A DNA stretch of 64,000 bases from Clostridiales bacterium (GTDB taxonomy: Bacteria > Bacillota > Clostridia > TANB77 > CAG-508): NCBI GenBank assembly GCA_004554705.1, contig SFKS01000003.1:1-64000 (forward strand), given 5' to 3'. A program made the translations under genes and the position numbers. Under the pieces are notes generated by a model. It saw only the letters and a program-made list of their open reading frames with translations. It did not search any database and was not told where the DNA came from. Below are positions 55,050 through 64,000 of the stretch, piece after piece; within the stretch, counting starts at the first letter, position 1; each line of letters opens with the position of its first letter.

Positions 55050-55498
55050 TGGCAAATTCAACAGAAAAAGTTGAAAAAAAAGAAAAAGTTCAAAAAGAAA
55101 CTAAAAAAACAGTAGCAAAAGGGGTAGCTAAGAAACCAACAACTAAAAAAACAACCGAAAAAGCTACAAAAACAACAAAAAAGGTGACAGCTACAAGCGA
55201 AAAAATAAGAATAAGATTAAAAGCTTATGATCATGTTCTTATAGACCAGTCTGCTGAAAAGATAGTAGATACTGCTAAAAGAACAGGAGCTAAAGTTTCA
55301 GGTCCTATTCCACTACCAACAAAAAAAGAAGTAGTTACAATAATTCGTTCACCACATAAAGACAAAGATTCAAGAGAACAGTTCGAAATGAGAACACATA
55401 AAAGAGTTATCGACATCTTATACCCAACTCAAGCTACAATTGACAATCTAATGAAATTAGAATTGCCTGCAGGTGTTGATATCGAAATAAAACTTTAA
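55050..55498 (+). CDS. rpsJ: 30S ribosomal protein S10 with Lys/Thr-rich N-terminal extension
   Basis: The S10 body ([20 protein letters not shown] ... [20 protein letters not shown]) occupies residues ~50-148 and is standard. Ahead of it are about 49 residues of repeated Lys, Thr and Ala (for example [19 protein letters not shown]), absent from typical ~102-aa S10. ATG 55050 follows AAGGAGGG, and no other start with a good site lies nearer the body, so the extension appears to be translated. Confidence 0.95.
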
Positions 55499-55594
55499 TT
55501 TAATTAATAGGTTAAAATATAACCAAGCTAAAGACAGAACAAGTAAAAAAAAATATTGTTTTGTGAGTTAGCCAATAGTTAGGAGGATTTAAAA

Positions 55595-56227
55595 ATGAAA
55601 AAAGCAATTTTAGGAAAGAAAATAGGAATGACTCAAATATTTGATGAAAAAGGAAGAGCAATTCCTGTTACAGTAGTTGAAGCAGGTCCATGCACTGTAG
55701 TACAAATAAAAACAAAAGATAGTGATGGATATGAAGCAGTTCAATTAGGTTTTGGAGAAGTTAAAGAAAAAAAACTTATAAGACCTATAAAAGGACACTT
55801 TACAAAAGCAAATATAACTCCAAAAAAACATTTAAGAGAATTCAGATTAGAAGAAATTTCTTGTAATGTTGGAGATGAAATAAAAGTAGATATATTTAAT
55901 AAAGGTGAAACTGTAGATGTTACAGGAACATCAAAAGGTAAAGGTTTCCAAGGTGTTATTAAACGTCATGGACAATCAAGAGGACCTATGGGACATGGTT
56001 CAATGTACCACAGAAGACCAGGTTCAATGGGATCAACATCAACACCAGGTAGAGTTTATAAAGGCAAAAACTTACCAGGACACATGGGTGTTGAAACTGT
56101 TACAGTTCAAAATCTAGAAATAGTAAAGGTAGATTCAGATAAGAATGTACTATTAATAAAAGGTAGTGTTCCAGGAAACAAAGGTGCTATCCTAAAAATA
56201 AGAAATTCAAGTAAGAGTACAAAATAG
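55595..56227 (+). CDS. rplC: 50S ribosomal protein L3
   Basis: [20 protein letters not shown] at the start, and the loop [20 protein letters not shown] that reaches towards the peptidyl transferase centre. 210 aa. ATG after TAGGAGG. Confidence 0.97.
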   Translation: MKKAILGKKIGMTQIFDEKGRAIPVTVVEAGPCTVVQIKTKDSDGYEAVQLGFGEVKEKKLIRPIKGHFTKANITPKKHLREFRLEEISCNVGDEIKVDIFNKGETVDVTGTSKGKGFQGVIKRHGQSRGPMGHGSMYHRRPGSMGSTSTPGRVYKGKNLPGHMGVETVTVQNLEIVKVDSDKNVLLIKGSVPGNKGAILKIRNSSKSTK

Positions 56228-56250
56228 AATAAGAAGGGAGAGAAAACAAA

Positions 56251-56874
56251 ATGCCTAAAATAGATGTATACAATATGCAAGGTAAAAAAGTAAGTGATAT
56301 AGAACTAAATGAAAATGTATTTGGAATCAAACCAAACAAAAAAATAGTTCACATTGCTTTAGTAAATTACATGGCAAATCAAAGACAAGGTACAGCAAAT
56401 ACAAAAACAAGAGCAGAAGTTGCTGGTGGTGGAAAAAAGCCATGGAGACAAAAAGGAACAGGTAGAGCAAGACAAGGAAGTATAAGAGCACCACAATGGA
56501 TTAAAGGTGGTATAGCATTAGGACCAAAACCACGTGATTACAGCTACAAAATCAATAAAAAAGAAAGACAACTAGCTATAAAATCAGTGTTGAGTTCTAA
56601 GATATTAGAAAACAACATAGTAGTTGTAGATAAATTAGACTTAAAAGAAATTAAAACTAAAAATATGGTAAAAACATTAGAAAACTTAAATGTAGAAGGA
56701 AAAACTCTAATAGTATTACCAGAAAAGAACCTTAATGTTCAAGCTTCAGCAAGAAACATTGATGGAGTTAAAACAACACTAACAAATACAATAAACGTTT
56801 ATGATTTATTAAAATACAACAAACTAATATTAACAGTAGATAGCGTTAAAAACTTAGAGGAGGTGTATGCTTAA
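56251..56874 (+). CDS. rplD: 50S ribosomal protein L4
   Basis: TKTRAEVAGGGKKPWRQKGT and GRARQGSIRAPQWIKGG are the extended loop lining the exit tunnel. 207 aa. L4 is the usual autogenous repressor of S10 operons. Confidence 0.97.
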   Translation: MPKIDVYNMQGKKVSDIELNENVFGIKPNKKIVHIALVNYMANQRQGTANTKTRAEVAGGGKKPWRQKGTGRARQGSIRAPQWIKGGIALGPKPRDYSYKINKKERQLAIKSVLSSKILENNIVVVDKLDLKEIKTKNMVKTLENLNVEGKTLIVLPEKNLNVQASARNIDGVKTTLTNTINVYDLLKYNKLILTVDSVKNLEEVYA

Positions 56875-57222
56875 ATGAAACCAGAAGAAATAATAATAAA
56901 ACCTATAATAACAGAAAAAAGTAATCAAGGCTTAGAAGAAGGAAAGTATACATTCCGTGTTGCAAAAAAAGCAACAAAAGTTCAGATAGCAAAAGCTGTA
57001 GAAACTATATTTAATGTTAAAGTATTAAACGTAAATACAATGATGTGTAAAGGAAAAGAAAAAAGAGTTGGAGCAAACACAGGCAGAAGACCAGATTGGA
57101 AAAAAGCAATTGTAACAATCGATACAAACCCAGCTGAAGTAACATACCTAAGCAAAGGTGGAAAAGAAGTTAAATTAGACAAAAAATACAAAGACTCAAT
57201 AGATGAATTTATGGGTGCTTAA
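56875..57222 (+). CDS. rplW: 50S ribosomal protein L23
   Basis: KPEEIIIKPIITEKSNQGLE at the start and VLNVNTMMCKGKEKRVG are typical; 115 aa. It starts on the base after the L4 stop codon, with its GGAGGTG site inside the end of rplD, so the two are translationally coupled. Confidence 0.97.
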   Translation: MKPEEIIIKPIITEKSNQGLEEGKYTFRVAKKATKVQIAKAVETIFNVKVLNVNTMMCKGKEKRVGANTGRRPDWKKAIVTIDTNPAEVTYLSKGGKEVKLDKKYKDSIDEFMGA

Positions 57223-57340
57223 ATTACCTAGAAATTATCCAGAGTAAACTGGGATAAAAAATAAATATCTGCTATGTGGAGCAGGAAAAAATCCACAAAT
57301 AAAAGAAAGTAAGAGAATTTACCAAAAACGAGTAGTGCTA

Positions 57341-57411
57341 GGAAGCAAAAGAAAAAACACAGACTATACAAAAGTATGTCGAGCATTTTTTCTTGAGGCT
57401 TGACAACGTAA
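57341..57411 (-). repeat. Dispersed palindromic repeat, copy C (reverse)
   Basis: In the 226-bp L23-L2 spacer. Read on the minus strand it gives TTACGTTGTCAAGCCTCA then CGACATACTTTTGTATAGTC, matching copy A at 26879. No gene is seen in this spacer. Confidence 0.6.
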
Positions 57412-57448
57412 TACGAAGTTTTTCATAAATTCGAGAAAGGAAAAGAAA

Positions 57449-58276
57449 ATGGGAATAAAAACATACAGACCATACACACCATCAAGAAGAAATATGACAA
57501 CATTGACAAACGAAGAAATAACAAAAAAGACACCTGAAAAATCTTTGTTAACAAAGAAAAAGAAAAATGCAGGTAGAAATTCTTATGGTAGAATAACAGT
57601 TAGACATCAAGGCGGAGGAAACAGACAAAAATATAGAATAATAGACTTTAAAAGAAAAAAAGATAACATTGTAGCAACAGTTATCGGAATTGAATACGAT
57701 CCAAATCGTACAAGTAACATAGCTTTAATCCAATATGAAGATGGAGAAAAAGCATATATATTAGCTCCAGTAGGACTAAAAGATGGAGACAAAATTGTAT
57801 CTGGGGAAAACGTAGATATAAAACCAGGCAACTGTTTACCAATAGCAAACATACCAGTTGGTACTTTAATTCACAATATAGAATTAAACCCAGGCCAAGG
57901 TGGAAAAATGGTAAAAGCTGCAGGTGGAGAAGCACAACTTATGGCTAAAGAAGGAGAATATGCACATATAAGATTACCATCAGGAGAAATGAGATTGGTA
58001 AGAGCAAAATGTAGAGCAACAATAGGAACAATAGGAAATACGGATCATAGTAATGTTAAAATAGGAAAAGCAGGAAGAACAAGACACATGGGCGTAAGAC
58101 CAACAGTTAGAGGTTCTGTTATGAACCCAGTAGATCACCCACATGGTGGTGGTGAAGGTAGAGCACCAGTAGGACACAGTGGACCACTTACTCCTTGGGG
58201 CAAACCAGCATTAGGATATAAGACAAGAAAGAAAAACAACAGAACAGATAAATATATTGTAAAGAGAAGAAAATAG
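57449..58276 (+). CDS. rplB: 50S ribosomal protein L2
   Basis: [30 protein letters not shown], and the peptidyl-transferase-proximal [17 protein letters not shown] with its conserved His. 275 aa. ATG after GAAAGG. Confidence 0.97.
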   Translation: MGIKTYRPYTPSRRNMTTLTNEEITKKTPEKSLLTKKKKNAGRNSYGRITVRHQGGGNRQKYRIIDFKRKKDNIVATVIGIEYDPNRTSNIALIQYEDGEKAYILAPVGLKDGDKIVSGENVDIKPGNCLPIANIPVGTLIHNIELNPGQGGKMVKAAGGEAQLMAKEGEYAHIRLPSGEMRLVRAKCRATIGTIGNTDHSNVKIGKAGRTRHMGVRPTVRGSVMNPVDHPHGGGEGRAPVGHSGPLTPWGKPALGYKTRKKNNRTDKYIVKRRK

Positions 58277-58349
58277 AAAATAATACATTATATATGTAGG
58301 GGGGTGAGCATTGCTCATCCGAGAAGAAAAGAAAAAGGAGGAAAATCTA

Positions 58350-58628
58350 ATGTCAAGATCTAGTAAGAAAAAACCATTCATAGAAGAAAGACTTTTAAAG
58401 AGAATTGAAGCTATGAATGAAAATGGAAAAAAACAAGTTTTGAAAACTTGGTCAAGATCTTCTACAATCTACCCACAAATGGTAGGACACACAATTGCAG
58501 TACATGATGGAAGAAAACATGTTCCAGTATATATATCAGAAGAAATGATAGGACACAAATTAGGAGAATTTGCTCCAACAAGAACATTTAGAGGACATTC
58601 AGGAGAGAAGAAAACAGACGTGAAATAG
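58350..58628 (+). CDS. rpsS: 30S ribosomal protein S19
   Basis: [20 protein letters not shown] and [29 protein letters not shown] are diagnostic. ATG 58350 after AAGGAGG gives 92 aa; a longer in-frame start at 58311 has no family similarity. Confidence 0.96.
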   Translation: MSRSSKKKPFIEERLLKRIEAMNENGKKQVLKTWSRSSTIYPQMVGHTIAVHDGRKHVPVYISEEMIGHKLGEFAPTRTFRGHSGEKKTDVK

Positions 58629-58656
58629 TCATAAATATTAAAAGGAGGGAACTTAA

Positions 58657-59010
58657 ATGCCAGAAGAAAATAAAGTACTAGAAGCAACAGCTATATTAAG
58701 ATTTGCTAGAATATCAGCTAGAAAAGTTAAAATAGTAGCAGACCTTATAAGAGGAAAAAAAGTTGATGAAGCCTTAGCAATTGTAAAATTTACACCAAAA
58801 GCATCATCTGAGATAATAGAAAAATTATTAAAATCTGCAATTGCAAATGCAGAAAACAATCACGGTATGAACAGAGGCAACCTAATTGTTAGCGAGATTT
58901 ACGCAAATCAAGGACCTACAATGAAAAGAATAAGACCAGCAGCAAAAGGTTCAGCTTCAAGAATTAGAAAAAGAACAAGTCATATAACAATTAAATTAAG
59001 AGAAGTTTAA
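58657..59010 (+). CDS. rplV: 50S ribosomal protein L22
   Basis: [20 protein letters not shown] and the tunnel-lining hairpin [20 protein letters not shown]; 117 aa. ATG after AGGAGGG. Confidence 0.96.
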   Translation: MPEENKVLEATAILRFARISARKVKIVADLIRGKKVDEALAIVKFTPKASSEIIEKLLKSAIANAENNHGMNRGNLIVSEIYANQGPTMKRIRPAAKGSASRIRKRTSHITIKLREV

Positions 59011-59027
59011 GGAGGGAATTTAAAAAT

Positions 59028-59690
59028 ATGGGACAAAAAATGCATCCACATGGATTAAGAGTTGGTGTTATTAAAGATTGGGATTCAAAATGGTACGCAG
59101 ATTCAAAACATTTTAGTGAATATTTAATAGAAGACCACAAAATCCGTGAATATGTAAAGAAAAAATTATTTGTTAGCGGTATTTCTAAAATAGAAATAGA
59201 AAGAACAGCTAAATTTGTAAAAGTAAATGTTTATACAGCTAAACCAGGTGTAGTTATAGGAAAAGGTGGTAGTTTAGCAGAAAATTTAAAACAAGAATTA
59301 TCAAAAATGATAAACAAAGAAGTAAATTTAAATATAGTTGAAGTTAAAGATATTGATACAAATGCACAACTAGTAGCAGAAAACATATGTAACCAACTAG
59401 AAAGAAGAATTTCATTCAGAAGAGCAATGAAACAATGTATGCAAAAAGCAATGAAAGCAGGAGCTTTAGGAATAAAAACATCTGTATCAGGACGTTTAGG
59501 TGGAGCTGACATGGCAAGAACAGAATTCTACAAAGAAGGAACAATTCCACTACAAACATTAAGAGCAGATATAGATTATGGATTCTATGAAGCAGATACA
59601 ACCTATGGAAAAATAGGTGTAAAAGTTTGGATATATAAAGGAGAAGTTCTTCCAACTAAAAAAAATAATACAGAAGGAGGAGAACAATAA
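59028..59690 (+). CDS. rpsC: 30S ribosomal protein S3
   Basis: [22 protein letters not shown] domain loop [11 protein letters not shown], and [20 protein letters not shown]. 220 aa. The stop overlaps the rplP start (TAATG). Confidence 0.97.
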   Translation: MGQKMHPHGLRVGVIKDWDSKWYADSKHFSEYLIEDHKIREYVKKKLFVSGISKIEIERTAKFVKVNVYTAKPGVVIGKGGSLAENLKQELSKMINKEVNLNIVEVKDIDTNAQLVAENICNQLERRISFRRAMKQCMQKAMKAGALGIKTSVSGRLGGADMARTEFYKEGTIPLQTLRADIDYGFYEADTTYGKIGVKVWIYKGEVLPTKKNNTEGGEQ

Positions 59691-60124
59691 TGCCAGTAAT
59701 GCCAAAAAGAACAAAATATAGAAAAATGCAAAAAGGTAGAAATAGAGGAAAAGCAACAAGAGGAAATGTTGTAAATGAAGGTGAATTCGGATTACAAACA
59801 GTAGAAGCTGGATTAATTACAGCAAACCAAATAGAAGCTGCACGTATTGCTATGACACGTTATATAAAAAGAGGTGGTAAAGTTTGGATTAAAATATTCC
59901 CAAACAAACCAATAAGCAAAAAACCTGCTGAAACTCGTATGGGTAAAGGTAAAGGTGCTGTTGAATATTGGGTAGCACCAGTAAAACCAGGAAGAATACT
60001 ATTTGAAATAGCAGAAGTTTCAGAGGAAGTTGCAAGAGAAGCTTTAAGATTAGCTTCACACAAATTACCAGTAAAAACAAAGTTTGTAACAAGAGAAAAT
60101 AATCAAGGTGGTGATGCCCAATGA
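59690..60124 (+). CDS. rplP: 50S ribosomal protein L16
   Basis: [37 protein letters not shown] and [20 protein letters not shown]; 144 aa. Overlaps both rpsC and rpmC by 1-4 bases. Confidence 0.97.
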   Translation: MPVMPKRTKYRKMQKGRNRGKATRGNVVNEGEFGLQTVEAGLITANQIEAARIAMTRYIKRGGKVWIKIFPNKPISKKPAETRMGKGKGAVEYWVAPVKPGRILFEIAEVSEEVAREALRLASHKLPVKTKFVTRENNQGGDAQ

Positions 60125-60315
60125 AGATAGATAAAATAAGAGAAATGTCTTCAGAAGACTTAAATAAAGAATTAGGTGAATTAAAAACAGAGTTATTCAA
60201 ACTAAGATTTAATTTAGCTACAAACGGATTAGATAATCCTATGAAAATAAAAGAAACAAAGAAAGATATAGCTAGAATAAATACAGTATTAAAAGAAAGA
60301 GAGCTAGCTAAGTAA
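60121..60315 (+). CDS. rpmC: 50S ribosomal protein L29
   Basis: 64 aa: [20 protein letters not shown] and [20 protein letters not shown]. Starts within the rplP stop (ATGA). Confidence 0.95.
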   Translation: MKIDKIREMSSEDLNKELGELKTELFKLRFNLATNGLDNPMKIKETKKDIARINTVLKERELAK

Positions 60316-60334
60316 AAATAAGGAGGATTAAATA

Positions 60335-60598
60335 ATGGAAGAAAGAAATCTTCGTAAAGTTATGATTGGTACAGTAACATCAAACAAAATGGACAAAACC
60401 GTAGTTGTATCAGTTGAAACAAGTGTTAAACACAAACTATATGGCAAGATTGTTAAAAGAACATATAAATTAAAAGCACATGACGAAAATAATGAATGCC
60501 AAATTGGTGACAAAGTAAAAGTAATGGAAACTAGACCTCTATCAAAAGATAAGAGATGGAGAGTAGTTGAGATTGTAGAAAAAGCAATCGTAAAATAA
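60335..60598 (+). CDS. rpsQ: 30S ribosomal protein S17
   Basis: [60 protein letters not shown]; 87 aa, ATG after AGGAGG. Confidence 0.96.
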   Translation: MEERNLRKVMIGTVTSNKMDKTVVVSVETSVKHKLYGKIVKRTYKLKAHDENNECQIGDKVKVMETRPLSKDKRWRVVEIVEKAIVK

Positions 60599-60678
60599 AT
60601 GAAAAATGTTTTTGAGTTATTTTACAGAACTATACAAAGAAATGGTTAGTAAATAAAAATAAAAGGAGGAAACCTAGA

Positions 60679-61047
60679 ATGATTCAACAACAATCAAGAT
60701 TAAAAGTGGCAGACAACACAGGAGCAAAAGAATTAATGTGTATCAGATGCTTAGGTGGTTCACATAGAAAATTTGCTGGTGTAGGTGATGTTATAGTAGC
60801 ATCAGTTAAAAGTGCTATCCCAACAGGTGTTGTAAAAAAAGGTGATGTAGTTAAAGCTGTTATAGTTAGAACAAAAAAACCTATAAAAAGAGCTGATGGA
60901 TCTTATATAAGATTTGATGAAAATGCAGCTGTTATAATACGTGATGATGGAACTCCAAAAGGTACACGTATATTTGGACCTATAGCTAGAGAATTAAGAG
61001 ATAAAGATTATATGAAAATTCTATCTTTAGCTCCAGAAGTTCTATAA
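60679..61047 (+). CDS. rplN: 50S ribosomal protein L14
   Basis: [57 protein letters not shown]; 122 aa, the standard length. Confidence 0.97.
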   Translation: MIQQQSRLKVADNTGAKELMCIRCLGGSHRKFAGVGDVIVASVKSAIPTGVVKKGDVVKAVIVRTKKPIKRADGSYIRFDENAAVIIRDDGTPKGTRIFGPIARELRDKDYMKILSLAPEVL

Positions 61048-61088
61048 TTAAAAATTAAAGAATTAATCAAGAAGGAGGGAAAACCTTT

Positions 61089-61397
61089 ATGAAAATAAAA
61101 AAAGGTGATACAGTTCAAGTTTTATCAGGAAATGATAAAGGAAAAACTGGTGAAGTTTTAGAAGTAATGCCAAAACAAGAAAAAGTAGTTGTTAAAGGCG
61201 TAAATATAAGAAAAAAACACATTAAACCTAGAAAACAAGGCGATGAAGGCGGAATAGTACCAGTAGAAGTTGCAATACATACAAGCAAAGTTAACATTGT
61301 ATGTTCAAAATGTAATAAGCCAGCAAGAATAGGCTATAAAGTGGAAAAAGATGGGAAAGTTCGTATTTGTAAAAGATGTGGAACAGTTATTAAATAA
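61089..61397 (+). CDS. rplX: 50S ribosomal protein L24
   Basis: KOW motif VQVLSGNDKGKTGEVLEVMP at the start, and a C-terminal zinc ribbon (CSKCNKPARIGYKV ... RICKRCG) with all four cysteines. 102 aa. Confidence 0.96.
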   Translation: MKIKKGDTVQVLSGNDKGKTGEVLEVMPKQEKVVVKGVNIRKKHIKPRKQGDEGGIVPVEVAIHTSKVNIVCSKCNKPARIGYKVEKDGKVRICKRCGTVIK

Positions 61398-61415
61398 AGG
61401 AGGGAAAAGTAAATC

Positions 61416-61955
61416 ATGGAAGTGTTAAGAGAACAATATGAAAAAGAAGTTATACCTGCATTAATGAAAAAATTTAATTACAAATCAGTTATGCAAGTTC
61501 CAAAACTAGAAAAAATAGTTATAAATATAGGTTTAGGAGACACAAAAGAAAATCCTAAAACACTAGATAATGCAATTGCAGATTTAACCGCTATAACAGG
61601 ACAAAAACCAGTTATAACAAAAGCTAAAAAATCAATTGCGGCATTCAAACTAAGAGAAGGTGCAAATGTTGGATGTAAAGTTACATTAAGAAATAACAAA
61701 ATGTATGATTTTGCATACAAACTATTTAATGTGTCTTTACCAAGAGTAAGAGACTTTAGAGGGTTATCTAGCAATTCATTTGACGGAAAAGGGAATTACT
61801 CTTTAGGAATTAAAGAACAAATAATATTCCCAGAAATTGAATATGAAAAAATAGATAAAATAAGAGGTATGGATATTATATTCGTTACTACAGCTAATTC
61901 TGATGAAGAAGCTAAAGAATTATTGAGCTTATTAGGAATGCCTTTCAGGGCTTAA
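61416..61955 (+). CDS. rplE: 50S ribosomal protein L5
   Basis: [60 protein letters not shown]; 179 aa. Binds 5S rRNA. Confidence 0.97.
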   Translation: MEVLREQYEKEVIPALMKKFNYKSVMQVPKLEKIVINIGLGDTKENPKTLDNAIADLTAITGQKPVITKAKKSIAAFKLREGANVGCKVTLRNNKMYDFAYKLFNVSLPRVRDFRGLSSNSFDGKGNYSLGIKEQIIFPEIEYEKIDKIRGMDIIFVTTANSDEEAKELLSLLGMPFRA

Positions 61956-61984
61956 ACTAATTTAAAAGGAGGAAAATAAAAAAT

Positions 61985-62170
61985 ATGGCTAAGAAATCTA
62001 TGATAGTAAAACAACAAAAAGAACAAAAATACAAAACTAGAGAATATAATAGATGCAAATTATGCGGAAGACCTCATGGTTATATTAGAAAATATGGAAT
62101 CTGTCGTATATGCTTTAGAGAATTAGCACATAAAGGAGAGATACCAGGAGTTAAAAAATCTAGTTGGTAA
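61985..62170 (+). CDS. rpsZ: 30S ribosomal protein S14, zinc-binding type
   Basis: 61 aa with the zinc site [20 protein letters not shown]. This short, four-cysteine form (S14 type Z) is normal in clostridia. Confidence 0.96.
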   Translation: MAKKSMIVKQQKEQKYKTREYNRCKLCGRPHGYIRKYGICRICFRELAHKGEIPGVKKSSW

Positions 62171-62203
62171 AATATGAAAAATAAAAAAGAAGGAGGATAA
62201 AAA

Positions 62204-62602
62204 ATGGTTACAACAGATCCAATTGCAGATATGTTAACAAGAATTAGAAATGCAAGTCAAGCAAAATTCAAAACAGTTGATATTCCAGCATCAAATATGA
62301 AAAGAGACATTGCAGAAATATTATTTAATGAAGGCTATATTAAGGCTTATGAAGAAATTAAAAATGATAATCAAGGAATTATCAGAGTAAGCCTAAAATA
62401 TACAGATAAAGGCAAAAAAGTTATATCTGGGCTAAAAAGAATAAGCAAACCAGGTTTAAGAATATATGCTTCTAAAGAAGAACTTCCTAAAGTATTAAAT
62501 GGTTTAGGAATAGCTCTTATATCAACATCAAAAGGAATAATGACAGATAAGAAAGCACGTGAATTAGGTGTTGGTGGAGAAGTATTAGCATATATATGGT
62601 AA
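62204..62602 (+). CDS. rpsH: 30S ribosomal protein S8
   Basis: [20 protein letters not shown] and the C-terminal [20 protein letters not shown] with GGEVLAYIW; 132 aa. Confidence 0.97.
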   Translation: MVTTDPIADMLTRIRNASQAKFKTVDIPASNMKRDIAEILFNEGYIKAYEEIKNDNQGIIRVSLKYTDKGKKVISGLKRISKPGLRIYASKEELPKVLNGLGIALISTSKGIMTDKKARELGVGGEVLAYIW

Positions 62603-62681
62603 GTTATAGATTAGAAGTTAAAGAGGTCAGACTTGAAAGAGAATTTAAAGACCCTAATTAAAAGGAAGGAGATATTTAGTT

Positions 62682-63221
62682 ATGTCAAGAATAGGAAATA
62701 AACCAATTGCAATTCCAGAAAATGTTGAAATAAAACTAGAAGGAAACAAAATGATTGCAAAAGGACCTAAGGGAACTCTAGAAAAAGAATTACACCCAAA
62801 TATGAAAATAACAATAGAAAATAATGTTATAACAGTTACAAGACCAAATGACGAACCTCAAAATAGAAGTCTACATGGGCTAACAAGAACATTAATAAAC
62901 AATATGATAGAAGGTGTTGTAAATGAATATACTAGAGAGCTAGAAATAAATGGTGTAGGTTATAGAGCAGCAAAGCAAGGAAATAAATTAGTTCTTACAT
63001 TAGGATATTCACATCCAGTAGAAATGATAGAACCAGCAGGAATTAAATATGAAGTTCCATCACCAAATCAAATAATTGTAAGAGGTATGGATAAAGAACT
63101 TGTAGGACAAATGGCTGCAGTTATAAGAACAAAAAGACCACCAGAGGTTTATAGAGGCAAAGGTATTAAATATGCTGAAGAACATATTAGACGTAAGGAA
63201 GGTAAAACTGGTAAAAAATAA
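62682..63221 (+). CDS. rplF: 50S ribosomal protein L6
   Basis: [40 protein letters not shown], and [20 protein letters not shown]; 179 aa. Confidence 0.97.
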   Translation: MSRIGNKPIAIPENVEIKLEGNKMIAKGPKGTLEKELHPNMKITIENNVITVTRPNDEPQNRSLHGLTRTLINNMIEGVVNEYTRELEINGVGYRAAKQGNKLVLTLGYSHPVEMIEPAGIKYEVPSPNQIIVRGMDKELVGQMAAVIRTKRPPEVYRGKGIKYAEEHIRRKEGKTGKK

Positions 63222-63237
63222 AATTAGAAATTTTAAG

Positions 63238-63340
63238 CATCGTCTAACTGCGTTAACCTTCACATTAAAAATTCCTCAGCGTATCTATATACGCTTCCGG
63301 ATTTTTAAGTTCGGTTGCCTTGTTATACTTGCTTCAAATT
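63238..63340 (+). repeat. Dispersed palindromic repeat, copy B
   Basis: In the 175-bp L6-L18 spacer. The centre is the palindrome GCGTATCTATATACGC, flanked by GCGTTAACCTTCA on the left and GCCTTGTTATACTTGCTTC on the right. The order of blocks matches copy A at 26879-26985 although the central bases differ. Confidence 0.6.
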
Positions 63341-63396
63341 CCTAATTTGGTCCAAAAAACATATGTTTAATAATTGAAAAAAGGAGGATAAAAGTA

Positions 63397-63756
63397 ATGG
63401 TTTCTAAAACTAATAGAAAATTAGAAAGAGAAAGAAGACATAAAAGAGTTCGTACAAAAATAAGTGGAACATCTGAATGCCCAAGATTATGTGTATTTAG
63501 AAGTAACACAAATGTATATGCACAAATAATTGATGACACTAAAGGAGTAACATTAGTTCAAGCATCAACATTGGATAAAGAAGTTAAAACAAAACATTCA
63601 AATAAAGAAGCAGCCAAAGAAGTTGGAACACTAGTTGCAAAAAGAGCAATAGAAAAAAATATTAAAACAGTAGTTTATGATAGAGGCGGATATGTATATC
63701 ATGGTGTTGTAAAGGAATTAGCAGAAGCTGCAAGAGAAGCAGGACTAGAATTTTAA
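63397..63756 (+). CDS. rplR: 50S ribosomal protein L18
   Basis: [60 protein letters not shown]; 119 aa. The 88-bp gap after it holds direct repeats of GAATTTAGAATTTAGA-like sequence. Confidence 0.97.
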   Translation: MVSKTNRKLERERRHKRVRTKISGTSECPRLCVFRSNTNVYAQIIDDTKGVTLVQASTLDKEVKTKHSNKEAAKEVGTLVAKRAIEKNIKTVVYDRGGYVYHGVVKELAEAAREAGLEF

Positions 63757-63844
63757 AATAGAATTTAGAATTTAGAGTTTAGAATTTAGAAAATCAAAAT
63801 ACAGAATTTCAAACTCTAAAAAAAGAAAGGAGTATTAGTTTTAA

Positions 63845-64000
63845 ATGGAAGAAAAAACAATGGAATTCAAAGAGAAAGTTGTAGCTATCAACAGAGTTGC
63901 AAAAGTTGTTAAAGGTGGAAGAAATTTTAGATTTAGTGCTGTAGTAGTTGTTGGAGACGAAAATGGACACGTAGGCATTGGAAATGGTAAAGCAACTGAA
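63845..64000 (+). CDS. rpsE: 30S ribosomal protein S5 (partial, runs off the window)
   Basis: Only the first 52 codons are present: [45 protein letters not shown]. This is the dsRBD-like N-terminal domain of S5. ATG after AAAGGAG. Confidence 0.95.
   Translation, partial: MEEKTMEFKEKVVAINRVAKVVKGGRNFRFSAVVVVGDENGHVGIGNGKATE

Overview
The window is AT-rich DNA from a spore-forming Clostridia-like member of the Bacillota. The evidence is the sporulation genes (yabG, veg, a SipL-like SPOCS/LysM gene, yunB, a SpoVD/FtsI-type penicillin-binding protein), Gram-positive gene order (mraZ-rsmH-ftsL-pbp; rpsL-rpsG-fusA-tuf; the S10/spc ribosomal operon), strong GGAGG ribosome binding sites and A/T-ending codons. 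TGA is read as stop. The species cannot be named from the sequence.

Layout. 1-14.5 kb: secreted nuclease, sporulation genes, a lipoprotein, a uridine-kinase-like nucleoside kinase, an RNHCP protein, htpX, rsmA, a DUF84 NTPase, thrS, a WG-repeat protein and acpS. Five single-base frame breaks occur here and near 34.5 kb (AlbA_2 remnant, yunB, yjjX-like, FAD oxidoreductase remnant, prepilin), all of the +1 kind. 15.1-15.4 kb: tRNA-Arg(ACG) and tRNA-Pro(TGG). 15.38-25.62 kb: a 10.2-kb integrative mobilizable element in the 3' end of tRNA-Pro, bounded by a 14-bp direct repeat. It carries a tyrosine integrase, excisionase, replication protein, relaxase and MobC, an XRE repressor with four operators, and cargo: a Fic protein, an AIPR-family abortive-infection protein, and an unrecognised 587-aa + ~150-aa gene pair whose larger member has a motif resembling ADP-ribosyltransferase folds.

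25.8-30.6 kb: rpsL, rpsG, fusA, tuf. 30.7-41 kb: addA, broken prepilin gene, priA, def, fmt, cinA C-terminal domain gene, murD, a 54-aa basic peptide gene and tRNA-Leu(CAA), whose 3' end is duplicated 175 bp downstream around a highly structured insert. 41.3-51.2 kb: the division cluster mraZ, rsmH, ftsL and a class B penicillin-binding protein gene.

The most striking feature is that this PBP gene is split. Its N-terminal 565 codons end at 45.33 kb and its last 90 codons (end of the transpeptidase domain plus a PASTA domain) lie at 50.90-51.17 kb. Between them is a 5.57-kb element with a TnpX/TndX-like large serine recombinase, a VanZ-like membrane protein, a Bsp6I-like type II restriction enzyme and a cognate C5 methyltransferase. 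An identical 11-bp core lies at both ends, centred on GA, in the same reading phase. Recombination between the two would therefore restore an intact 655-aa PBP. The arrangement recalls developmentally excised elements such as skin in sigK, but with a restriction-modification cargo and a cell-wall gene as target. Two genes of the element share a near-identical 32-bp promoter box, and the methyltransferase start region contains a GC-rich palindrome holding two GCNGC sites, the expected recognition sequence.

51.3-54.7 kb: pheS-pheT. 54.8-64 kb: the S10/spc ribosomal protein operon with its own promoter and leader, from rpsJ (with an unusual lysine/threonine-rich N-terminal extension) to the start of rpsE. 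Diverged copies of a ~105-bp palindromic repeat sit in three ribosomal-operon spacers.
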